Source of the DNA: Perca fluviatilis
Lineage: Eukaryota > Chordata > Actinopteri > Perciformes > Percidae
DNA length: 64,000 bases
NCBI RefSeq assembly: GCF_010015445.1
Contig: NC_053126.1
Coordinates: forward strand, 5,358,249 to 5,422,248
Direction: 5' to 3'
The translations under genes and the position numbers were made by a program. The notes below the pieces were generated by a model. That model did not search any database. It saw only the letters and a list, made by a program, of their open reading frames with translations, and was not told where the DNA came from. Shown here piece after piece: positions 32,382 through 43,425 of the stretch (the first letter of the stretch is position 1; every line of letters starts with the position of its first letter).

Positions 32382-32480
32382 GCCAGAGGGGAAACAAACT
32401 CCTTGTCACAGTTGCATTGCCTCACTTTCAGCATCCTCTGGATCCCTTTCCTCCCACGACGGCGCTAACCTGGTGCAGCC

Positions 32481-33692
32481 ATGCATCTGGAAGTGAAAGT
32501 CGCCCTCAACTTCATCGTGTCCTACCTGTACAACAAGCTGCCTCGGCGTCGAGCTGACCTGTTTGGCGAGGAGCTGGAGAGGATACTGATGTCTCGTTTT
32601 GAGGGTCACTGGTACCCTGAAGCCCCTCTCAGGGGCTCGGCCTTCCGCTGCATTCACCTGGGAGCGCCGAGGGACCCCGTGGTGGAGTTGGCTGCCAAGA
32701 GAAGTGGACTGGACACCGAGGAAGTGCGCGCGAATGTCCCTGCGGAGCTCAGTGTGTGGATTGACCCTTACGAGGTATCCTACCAGATCGGAGAGAAGGG
32801 GGCAGTGAAGGTTCTCTACCTGGAGGACCCTCCCGGCCTCGGCTGTGACGGCGAGCGGGCCGAGGGGGTGATCAGAGACGGTAAAGGAGATGCAGAGGCA
32901 GAGGAGGCCAAGAGTCTGGGCTTTAACCCAGACGCTCAGGTGTTTGTGCCAATCGGGAGCCAGGCGTCCCCTGCCCTCATGCCGTCGCTCTCCAGCTCTC
33001 CCACGCCTCTCTCTGGCCAGCCCTGCCCCGGCCTCTTCAGCTACCCCAGCTCCAGCACGCCCACCGACCCTGCCGCCCACTCCTCAAACACCTCCACCCC
33101 TTCTCCTCCCAGCGGCGGGCTGCCCTACCTCTCCGCCCAGCAGCCGCCCTCCGCTCTCGCCACTGCCCGTCCTCAACCCATCACCTTCACCACCGCCAGC
33201 TTCGCCGCCACTAAATTCGGCTCGACCAAGATGAAGAAGTGCAGCGTGGCCGGGTCGGCCGCCGGCCCCGGAGCGGTCCTACCTCCTGCCCAGAGGATGC
33301 TCACCCGCTCTCCTACCAACATCTCGGCGCCGGAGCTGCTCAAGCACAAGCCCCTGTCCCTGTCCTTGCACTCCCTCGGAGGTCCCATCGCCAGCCAGCT
33401 CTCTCCCAACGCCAAAGAGTTTGTCTACCCAGGATCCCCAGGCCCCCTTTACTTTGATGCCGACACCCAGCCCATGCAGCCTCATGCCAGCCCATTCCAA
33501 CCCCCCCACGCTGTCAACACCCATCCGTCCTTTGACCCCTTCTCCAGCCCTCCCCCTGGCCAGAGCGTGGGCATCATCGGCGGCAACGGAGGAATCTCCT
33601 ACATGGAGAAGCCGCCGTTTGTCGAGGGTTTAGGAAGCTACAACCTGCAATACCCTAGCCAGTCCTTCCAGCCGGTCGTGCTGGCCAACTAA
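32481..33692 (+). CDS. tob2: transducer of ERBB2, TOB2-like BTG/Tob protein
   Basis: Single-exon CDS, 403 aa. The BTG/Tob anti-proliferative domain covers residues 1-115 ([50 protein letters not shown]) and binds the CAF1/CNOT7 deadenylases. Two PAM2-like motifs that recruit poly(A)-binding protein are visible: [11 protein letters not shown] at 147-157 and [14 protein letters not shown] at 305-318. The family C-terminus QPVVLAN is intact. Tob proteins bridge PABPC and CCR4-NOT to promote deadenylation and restrain proliferation. The protein is about 60 aa longer than human TOB2, mostly from a Pro/Ser/Thr-rich insert at 161-230. That insert and the whole ORF are GC-rich, unlike the AT-rich surroundings. 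Flanking aco2 and tef support TOB2 over TOB1; fish databases may use another paralogue name. Confidence 0.93.
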   Translation: MHLEVKVALNFIVSYLYNKLPRRRADLFGEELERILMSRFEGHWYPEAPLRGSAFRCIHLGAPRDPVVELAAKRSGLDTEEVRANVPAELSVWIDPYEVSYQIGEKGAVKVLYLEDPPGLGCDGERAEGVIRDGKGDAEAEEAKSLGFNPDAQVFVPIGSQASPALMPSLSSSPTPLSGQPCPGLFSYPSSSTPTDPAAHSSNTSTPSPPSGGLPYLSAQQPPSALATARPQPITFTTASFAATKFGSTKMKKCSVAGSAAGPGAVLPPAQRMLTRSPTNISAPELLKHKPLSLSLHSLGGPIASQLSPNAKEFVYPGSPGPLYFDADTQPMQPHASPFQPPHAVNTHPSFDPFSSPPPGQSVGIIGGNGGISYMEKPPFVEGLGSYNLQYPSQSFQPVVLAN

Positions 33693-34904
33693 GCCTTCAT
33701 TTGTAACGAAGTAAGAATTGCTGTGGGAGGAGGTGGGTTTGGACAATGACGCTCCAGATATTTTCAGTTTTTCTAACAAAAATTGTTCTAATAAAAGTTA
33801 AGAATTAGTTTTACTACAAAGACTTAAAATACCACGTCCACTGAATAATTCATGTGATTGTGTTTTGTTCCTCTGTCCCCCCCCCCCTCCTTCCCTCCCC
33901 TCCAACCCCAGCCTGCCCTTTTGTCCGTTGCTGTTACTCATCACGTTCTGTGTGTTGGCTTTGATGACAGGTGTGGGTGTGGGGGGGCGGGGGTGTGAGT
34001 TCCTTTCTACCTTGAGTTGTTGCCAATCTCTTTGTATATTATTTTTGCATTGAATGTTAATGTGAGGGACTTATTTCTTTTTTCTTCTTTTTCTTTCTTG
34101 ACTTGTAGTTTAATGGACCCGGCTCTAGTACAGCTCCGTTTTTTTTGCACTGCAGTGTCATGCTGTGAAAAAGGACCTCGCCAAGTCCTGCAGGGAACAA
34201 CGGCTGTGGAAAGCTCAGCACTTTGCTCTGCAATCTGCTCTGCCCTACTTGCTACAAATACAGAGGGAGGGGGGGGGGCTCTCCTGTCTCTGTGTGTGTA
34301 GTCCTGTTCTGTATTGTTGTGGCGCCGCGTGATGGAGAGACCCATTGTTTGTACGGTGGGCCCCGTTACCCCTCGAAACTCACTCATACGCGGGCCCAAT
34401 TTGACTTTGTCGCCGGGCGTGTATTGGAAGCGGTTTACAGTCAGCTGGGATGGGTACATGACGTGGGTTTTAAAATGAAGTGAGAGCAGCGGAGTGAGCA
34501 GGACGGGAGCGTCGGGGGTGTTAGGGGAGGGATGTAGTAGAATGTATTGGATCTGTCAGGGGAAACTGCAGCTGGGAAGGTCAGGGAAACCTTGAATGTG
34601 AAAAGCAAGTCAATCGTTGGCATTTTAAGACCATAACAATGCGCCGATACCTCAGTTACACACACTGGGATCCGAGTTATAGTTCCGTACGTGTATTTTA
34701 AAAGGGCCGACGTGCACACACATTCGCAGAAATGCGTGTGCACGCGCACCCAATTCCAGTCATCAGCGTGTGAAGGTGAATTGGCGTAGGGGGATGCAGC
34801 AGCAGGGATTGCGATATATGGCTTGGCATGACTTTGACTATGAAGGAGAGGTTTTCCTCTGCACGGAGAGGAGAGAGGGAGATGGGAGAAAAGGGAAGAA
34901 GGAA

Positions 34905-34942
<38 letters not shown>

Positions 34943-37500
34943 CAGCTAGAGGGTTCTGTTGCCTCTTGTGTCGTCCTGGCTGTATTGGCGTCGAGAGCGA
35001 CCCTTTAAAACCCGGAACACGTTTCTGGTGAGCTTAAATGGAATTGAAGCAAAAGGCTCGCACTATTCTCTTCCTCCTCCTTGAAATTCTTCAGTGATCT
35101 CTTCTCCTCCTGGCTGTGTAACAAAGAAACCCCCCACCCCCCCCCACCCCCAGAATCCTACATTTCAGGTCTCTCTTTCTACCCAGTTCTGCAGACAAAA
35201 AGATACAAAAATGAATGTTCTTCAGCGGTCTGTGGCTCTTGTCGCTTTATTGGATAGCTTGTCAGATCTCTGGAAGTCTGCCGCTGCTAACAGCGGTTTG
35301 TTTACCAGCCAGGTCCACGTGATTGTTGGTTTGTCGCTACAGGGAAGGTTAGCTCTCGGCTGTTCATTTGATCCGTCCAGCACTTTATCACTGGGCTCCT
35401 GAGGCGGCGCGTCGCCCGCAGTCACGAGCGCCGCGCCATTCCTTTGCCCTCTGTTAGATAATGGCACCTTTTTATTCAGCTTGTCATGAAAAGATGGAGC
35501 TTGATTTTTCTATTCAAAAACGCATCATGCTGGTGAGGAGATGCTGTCAACCCAAGTCCATTTATTTGAATGTTTTGTATAAGATGACCCAAGGACCCTT
35601 GACTTGTGCTCACGCTGGTTTTGCAATGTGACAGCTTGTCATACGCATGCACGTTTTTATTTCTTTTCAAGGGAATGGGGTGGGGAGGCACACTTCTCGG
35701 CAAACGTTATTGATCGTTAAGGGAAAGATGCATTTATAATTTTCTTTTTTTTTTAATTTATTTCACAATATTTCTATATTTTTGTTTTTGCAGAATTATC
35801 ACTGACATTTGTACAAGTAAGACATGACAAGTCCAGGAATATGTATATACAAAGTTCTTATGTTCAGATTATTTGTTTAGTTTCTTACATGCTGAGGTTA
35901 TTTTTTCAGAAAATAACATGAATATATGCAAACTGAGACAAAAATGAAAAGATGTACAGAATAAAAGTATTGAATGTGTATTGTACCTTGTACAGAATTT
36001 GTCGAAAAAAAGAAAAAAAAAAAAAAGACGGGTAAATGTATTCATTCTTCAAGTTTGGATTTGAAGTTTAAGATGTGAATGTTTACAGTGGGTGTGTGTG
36101 GGAAAAGATGGCTGATATCACTTTCTTTGCTGTGCTCCCAGGGCAGTCTGACAGCACTACTCCCATAGGCAGTACATTTAAACCAAAAATCTCCACATTT
36201 CACATTCATGCATCCATTTTCCTTTTTTAATGTGAATTAATTGCATTTTGTGGTCACCCTGCCTATTTTATTTTATGTTTTTCCCCTTGAAAGTGTCCAC
36301 CGATATCTTTCCTTTTTCCCCGTCTTTATTTAAACATTTCACATCAACCCTAACATTCCTGTTTTCCCCCGTGTGCTACTACAGTACGTAAAGCCAGATA
36401 TAATCAGATTTAAATGAACAAAATGTCTTTTAACCTCCCTTATATTATATATCCCATAACATTTCTTGTTATTCATTAAATTTTTTAAGTGGGTTCTCTT
36501 CTCCCCATCAGCCCGGTCCTTTGGTCCTGATACTATAGCCATATCCCAGACTGTCTTTGCTTACACAGATGCTCACCCTTCTCCAGTGCAATGTAATGCC
36601 ATAATTTAAATTACCCTGAAGGATTCAAGGGGTTTCTACCTCTCTGCACCTGGGGGGGGGGAAATCCAGTATATCTCCTCCATAGGAAGCGGTGTTACGG
36701 CAGGTTCGGGAGGATGAAGGAAATGAATGTGCTGTGAATGTTTGTCAGTCAACCCTGGTTGTGATGGCCTGCGGGAAATAAATGAGGAAACTGATTTTTT
36801 TTATTTAATTGTTTTGTCTTAAAGAGTCGTGGAGAGTTTTTTATTTATTTTTTTTGCATGCATGTCCAAAACTACTCCCTTTTTTTTTTTCTCCTTCTTC
36901 TCTTCTTTTCCATATTTGTCAGATTATTCAGAGCAAACGAGGTGTGTCCTTTACGTACAAATCTGGCTCTTGAGGTGAGCGATCCTCCCATCTGAAAGCT
37001 GGTTTGTGTTCTACACCTGAACAGAAAGCCGTTCCAGTAGATGGGGGGGGGGGGTCAAACCCAGCAAATGAACTCCAAACGCAGGCTGTTCTACAACCGG
37101 GGTTGAACATTAATGAAGAGGAAAAAAAACCAAGAATTTTGTATTCTGATGTCCTTTTGCTTATATATCGATGTGTGCGTCTTATTTTGCACTTTGGGAT
37201 ATTTCATTGTCATAAAAGAAGTTTATTTTCTATGTCAAATTTAACATTTAAGAGTAAAATAAATATAATTAAAAGTTCAGATGATGTATAAATATAGTGC
37301 TTTCTTTCCTGCCTGTATTTTATTATTTTTTTTCCTATTTTGTATCTGATCTGTACACCCTGTAGATGTGTAATGAATCTTTCACTACTGAAATGCAATG
37401 ACCTGTTTTCTGTGCTGCCCCTTGGGAATGGGGAGTTACTACTGCAGTTTCTTATTGTATCAGATTCTTTTTTAAGTTTGTAATAAAAAAAAAAACAGAT
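33693..37500 (+). other. tob2 3' UTR
   Basis: A 3.8-kb stretch after the tob2 stop with no convincing ORF, ending just after an AATAAA at 37482-37487. An earlier AATAAA lies at 35960-35965, so two transcript lengths are possible. It contains a (GA)n run at 34906-34941, several long T runs and ATTTA-rich patches, as expected of an unstable immediate-early-type mRNA. The extent is inferred. Confidence 0.55.
34906..34941. repeat. (GA)n microsatellite
   Basis: GA repeat inside the tob2 3' UTR. Confidence 0.9.
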
Positions 37501-38358
37501 TGGCAAAAACAAGCATGGGAAAATAAGCTGATTGTGTCATCCTCATTGTTTATGGGAATGCAGAGCTGTGTGATTGATGGGACAAAATAATGCAGACATA
37601 TAGCATGACATGAATTTTTTTTTTTTCAGCTTTGTCACAGAAACAGCCAGCTCCCCTCTCACCTCCTAGTGTGTCAGTAACGTGTGTCAGTTGATGAACA
37701 TGTTGCAGATCAAAAATTATGAAAAGTAGATCCCCCCCAGAGAAGCCTCCAATTGAAATGCCAGAACTGTTCTTGCAGTAAACGAGTGATGTTCGATCAA
37801 TAATTTAAAGCAAAGATGAAATTCTTAAATGGCGAGGAGCCAGATTGCTCACCACCCACTTCAGCTGGACTTACACCAGCACAGATATTACTTTTAAATT
37901 TCATCATCCGGGCGCTCTGTCTGTCTTGTGCTCTCGTGTGTCTGTCGAATGCAGCCAGCTGTGAGGTTGGCTCGCTCATGTGAACCCACTGTGCTGCGCC
38001 CTCTGTAGTAACATGTAGTGGTGTGACATTAACATGCATGGCTGGGCTCCTCCTTGGCTCTCCTCCACGTCTCCATCGCCCACTCACTGCATCCCATCGC
38101 ACTCCCTCCCTCCCTCGGCTCATGTTTTTAACTGCATCCCTGTTCTCCATCTTTCTCTGTCCATCCCCTTGCCATCTTGTTTGCACTCCCGCCCCCCCCC
38201 TCCTCTCTTATCCCATTCGCCTTCACCCTCTCCCCTCCCTCTTTAGGCATCCTTTCCTCTCTACCCTACAGTACATCCTTTCAACCACCTGATCCTTTCC
38301 TCTCCTTGTCTCCCACCCTCCCATTTCCCAAAGCCCCTCCCTTGCTTCCTTGCTTTCC

Positions 38359-38360
<2 letters not shown>

Positions 38361-38433
<73 letters not shown>
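38361..38433. repeat. (CA)n microsatellite
   Basis: About 36 CA units after a long pyrimidine-rich tract. Confidence 0.95.
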
Positions 38434-38437
<4 letters not shown>

Positions 38438-38582
38438 TGGTCTTTGAGGCTGCTGCTGTTACGCAACGCTGCTCCCCTGTGTGTCGATGTGATCATTACA
38501 CAACATCTCCTACTCCTCTGGAATACTGATGAGCAGCAGGACTGAGGCAATGAAGGGACAATAAAAAACAAGGCGAAGGAAA

Positions 38583-38626
38583 ACAATCCCCCATGTGCAC
38601 GTGTACACGTGCACATGGGCGATTGT
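38583..38626. repeat. 44-bp palindrome with two E-boxes
   Basis: The central 30 bases (38590-38619) are a perfect palindrome with half-site CCCATGTGCACGTGT; one mismatched pair (38589/38620) then six more matching pairs. CACGTG occurs at 38598-38603 and 38606-38611. Confidence 0.85.
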
Positions 38627-39418
38627 GGATGTGAACGTGTTCATCAAGGATGAGGTGAAGGATGAGAAAGACGTCTCCGTCCGTCCACCAAACTGGGCTA
38701 CTTTTATCATCTATTGTTTTCGTCTCTCAGCACCAGTGCGTCTCCTGTTAGAGCTGCTGCAGCTCACACTCAGTAAAGAGCCCACATGTCATTAAATCCC
38801 AATTTATTTCAATTGCATGATACAAGATACAATTAGGACGTGGTACTGCAGTTGCATGTATTCTATACATGGTTAGGACAATACAAAAACACCGAACAAT
38901 AAACATAGGTTTATATAAAAGAGAAAATAAAGCGAAACGTTCAAAATCAATAGACTTTTTAACATTTCTTCAGGCGTATTGTAGCTACTTTGAATAGCAA
39001 ACAAGGACATTGTGTCATTGATGCGCAGCACCCAAAGCCCTGTGCCAACAGTTCCAGGCCACAAGCTGAAAACAGCAGTGGTAGATGATAGTTTGCACCA
39101 CCTACAGGCAGGGGAAACAATAGCACTTTTAAACCTGTGCCACCTGCAGGCAGAGTATTACAACTGCAGTTTTTTTTTTTTTTTAATATATGCTTTTTGT
39201 GTGAATTTTTTGAACTTGCCATCCTGATGGCAGATGTTATGATTTTGTGGTTGCTAAAATGTCTCACTCTGGACAGCTCAGTCAACACTTTCATGCTCAA
39301 TTTGCCTGACAAAGCTTTCACACATTGAGGTTAATGTTACTGACGCTGTGAAACAATCATGTTTATATATTTTTTTAACAAGCAAAAATAATTCTCAGCT
39401 AAAGGAAAAAGCATGCTG

Positions 39419-40273
39419 TTTAAGGGTAACTACCGTATTTTTCAACCATCCTATGTTTTTGTGTCTAAGTGACTGATGGGAACAACAATCTTTGACATCG
39501 GTCCAGTATTAAGCGAGATCGCTGCGAAACAAGCTACAATGTGAGTTAATGGGGCAACTGTGCAGCTTGTATTTACCTTCACAAAAGTGCTTGTTTTGCC
39601 GCTGACAGGCTCAGATTATTATTCAAAGTGTCTGACCACATTATGGAAAGGATTTCTAAGGAGGTCGACCTTTCTGTTAAAGAGTAAGATCCTTTTGTTG
39701 AAAATAAAAACATTTGCTAAACCCACCAGACTCCATGTAAATAAACAGCAATTTTAGCATCAAATACACTTCATTCAAAGTCGACAGAAACAAAAAAAAA
39801 CTATGAAAAGCCGTTATGGGTCGTCTTTCCACTTTTCCAACCATCACAACTCTAGTTTTGTTTGGAATAAACAGTTGACTGATTTACATGTGAGAATATG
39901 TTGGCTCTATACACGCTAAAAATATTGCTTTTTAAAATGGAGTCTGGTGGGTTTAGCGCTAGCGACTTCAGAGCTGTTTCAGGTTAAACAGAAACGTCTC
40001 AGAGGTTTTAAAAGGTCTCTCTCTGAAGGGATCCTTTCCATAATGTTGTCAGACACTTCACACACAATCTGAGCCTGTCAGTGGCAAAATGAGCACTTTT
40101 GTGAAGGTAAATACAAGCTGGACAATTGCCCTGTTAATTAACATTGTAGCTTGTTTCGCCACAGCCGACTGCAGCGATCTCGCTTAATACTGGACCAATT
40201 TCAAGCTTGTTGTTCCCATCAGTCACTTAGACACAAAAACAAATAAAAAAACAAAACAGTAGTTACCCTTTAA
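39419..40273. mobile_element. TTAA-flanked fold-back element (855 bp)
   Basis: Ends TTAAGGGTAACTAC and the inverse of TTAAAGGGTAACTACT, both in TTAA. Arms of roughly 250-280 bases match inversely, for example GTCAGACACTT against its complement at 39629. No ORF. Between tob2 and tef. Confidence 0.8.
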
Positions 40274-41235
40274 GTGCAGCAGCTGTTACTATCTTTGTCT
40301 GTAGGTGAAGCCAGATGGCTGCAGATCTAAACCACTGCTGCTGCTATTATCTTCTTTTCCAATTGTTGGCACAGGTTGGTGATGAAGTGGATCATCTACA
40401 GCCTGCTGAACAACAAGGAGCAGGTTTGAGAGTTTGAGTTACAAGCCTGTTCCATGAGGTGCTTCACATTAAAGAAAAGGGATGCTACATACGGTTTGCA
40501 CTACTATCAACAATCTTGATATCTGTCTTCTAAAATACTCTCTGGGCCAGTTCCTTTAGTCAGCCTGACGCAGAACATTTTTTAAATTTAGTTAAAAAAA
40601 CTAAAAGTTTGCATTCATCAACCACATTGATGTATAAAACAGCATAATAAAAATCAATGCCAAGTTTGAATGTCAATGCAACATAAAACACATTGTTAAG
40701 AAATGTCTTACACTACAGGAAACTGAAAACACAGAATCCACCAAGAAAACACGAAATCACCAACTGATCCAGTGTATCTAGATGTAGAGCAATCTTTAGT
40801 AAATAGAAAACAATCCACACAGTGATCAAAAGATGCCGTTTTTTAGCTGATGTTCGCCCCAAGATCAAGCACTGGCTGCACAAGGATAGGTGGAGCTATT
40901 ATGCAAGTCATAAAGTCATAAACACAGGACATCATAGCAAAGATGTCCTGCTTTTTTTTTTTTCTCTCGACAGAACTGTACAAGAGACCATCAACCTACC
41001 CATCCAAAAACATATGTTGTTTTTAGTGATGGTTCACAGACATAAGTACACTTGGTGTAAAATATTCAAGAAAAAGAAAAAGACAAAGTTTACTGGGTTT
41101 CATGCATTAGGATCCTAGACTACAGAGGATCTAAACTGGAAGCACAAATGACTTTGGGGCATTTCTATTTAGTACATCATTAACAATTGTACATACATCA
41201 TCACTGAAAGAAAACGAGCATTACGTAACACATTA

Positions 41236-43425
41236 TTTATTGCCACATTTATTTTCTTTCCAAGATTATGTCGATTATGAGCGCAGGCCGGTCACAAAAT
41301 GTGCATCAGCCAAAGACACTTAAGATATAGAGTCCCATTAACAGTCTGTAATGTATTCACTAATTTAGTCACAGACTCAGACCAGTTTAGCAAAAAGAAC
41401 TCAATTTATCAACTCGGGAGTCAAGGTTTTTTGCCAAATGGAACTAAGCTGCTTCCTTTGTGCGCTCTGCTTCAACCAACACCACTTTGTTGCCCTGCCA
41501 AACTTTGAATTATTCAAAACAGGAAGTGTTGGATGAGGTATATAATAGTGTGTGCCCTGTCCTTTGTATGTTCAGACACATGCTGTATGTCTATAGAGAA
41601 AGAAAAATCTATATAAATCTGTTTTTAAAACAAACATCCAAAAGCACAGTCTATCCATTTATTTTTCCCTGCATTGGTTTCATTAGTATTGTTCCTCAAT
41701 GGAAATAGAATTATCTGACGTATCGTTGTACATCACAATCAACAGATGCATTATTACCATCGGTATAAGTACAGCACTCTTTAAAAAAAGGAATAGTATT
41801 GGGTTAATAAAGACACAGTCAGAACCCCTGTCTTAGGAAGTAAAGACCATGAGACAAGGCTTTTATTTACAAGGTTTAGAAGCAGTCGACTTTGGGCCTG
41901 GCGAAAATCTTTTTGTCTTTTTAAAAACCAATTCCAGCCATCACTACACCACGACCAGACAGGCAGTGGCTCTAGCGCCCTCTACCTGCAGCGGGCAGTA
42001 AAATAAACATCCCTACGCATGAACATACCCCTCCACCTGTGAGGGCCCTGCAGATCACCAGACATATGCCTTCTTCAAACGGAAACTTACAAGAGAAACT
42101 ACAGCTCTCTCGTCGTTTATATAATATCATCCTTCAAGGAAACCCAAAGTCTGCCTTCTTTAACAACATCTTGTTTGAGGCTCTGGGAGCTGATCTAAGG
42201 TTAGTAGAAAAGTAGCTTTAAATTGTAGGTCATGCATGTTTTCCCCCCTAATGAGCTACTGTGTACTACCAATGGTGGTGGTGGTGGTGGTGGTAAATAA
42301 GTTCGTTGAAGGATTGTGTTTTTGATTTTGTTATTAGATTCCCTGCACTATTCCTTGTTCAGTGTATTTTTGTGTTTGTGTACGGCTCATGTGAATTTCC
42401 CTCTGGGGATAAAAAAATAAAATAAAATAAGCATCTACCTGCCACCACTGTAATCTGTAATCTTTACATACTGTGTTTTTTTAAGAGAAAGTGCAAAAAT
42501 GGATTACACACTGATCCACGCACATACTGTATCTATGTGGTGCAGGGAGATGACTATATACAGTATACAGTTTTGGTGTGCATGTGGGTTATAAGACTTT
42601 TGTAAATATTGTCAATTTTTTTTTATGTACTGTGGACCTTGCATTTGTGTCATTGGTATAAAAAAAAAAAAAAAAAGGAAGAACTAACGGACTCTCATCC
42701 TTTTCTCCTCTGCCGACCTGAGGTCTTTGCCATCTTTCTCTTCAGGCTGGAAGTGCTACCGCGAATCTGTCCCCTGCTCTTTTACCCGTGCACTCATCTG
42801 TTCCTCATCTATCCTGCTATCGTCCGAGCCTCAGCCGGAGTATTTTGAAAGGAAGTACAGACACAAACATAGGTGCAACACAAGGAAATATAAGGGACGG
42901 ACGACAAGAGTGCACCGTTCTAAATACAGGACTTCTAACTGACGTTACTCATGCTTTGGTCCACTAAGAAGAAGTGCTGTGTGCGGTGATAAAAACGGAT
43001 TTGTGTAGTATTTTAAAAGCCTGGGATTCTTTTGTACCAGACTGCTCTTTTCATATTTCCTGACTTTCTCGAAAACTGTCTTGAGACGGACCGGATTTTC
43101 CATGTGTGTCTGACCATGGGAGTGTCCACAATCGTCCTCTTCCTCTCTTGAGTGTAGGAGCCAGGCGCTCTCCACAGGCCTTCCTGTGACCACCACTCCC
43201 ATCATGCCTCACTGCCTGCCAGCGCGTATCCACAACTCCAGCATCGCTGGAGCTCGACACAGTGACTGGAGGTCGGCAAAGACAACAGCGCGACATTTTG
43301 ATTTCCTTGGTGGTTTGTGTCTGTGTTGAATACTGCGGGGAAGAGAGTTCTGCTTTTTGTCTCATTGCTAATTTGTGGATTTTTCTTCAGAGGGTTCATT
43401 TTTGTCTTTTCTCTTTTTTGTTTTT
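41236..43425 (-). other. tef 3' UTR (inferred)
   Basis: Stretch from the tef stop to two closely spaced minus-strand AATAAA motifs at 41248-41253 and 41236-41241. No other coding exon. Contains a GGT repeat at about 42272-42293. Just past the poly(A) motifs, 41221-41228 reads TTACGTAA. Confidence 0.5.

Larger units (their letters stand above)
37501..41235. other. tob2-tef convergent intergenic region
   Basis: Between the predicted 3' ends of tob2 and tef. No coding exon found. It holds a C-rich pyrimidine tract at 38090-38360, (CA)n at 38361-38433, a 44-bp palindrome at 38583-38626 and a fold-back element at 39419-40273. Confidence 0.5.

Noticed and set aside
32406..33080. 224-aa minus-strand ORF and other-frame ORFs over tob2
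   Set aside because: Shadows of the GC-rich tob2 coding exon.
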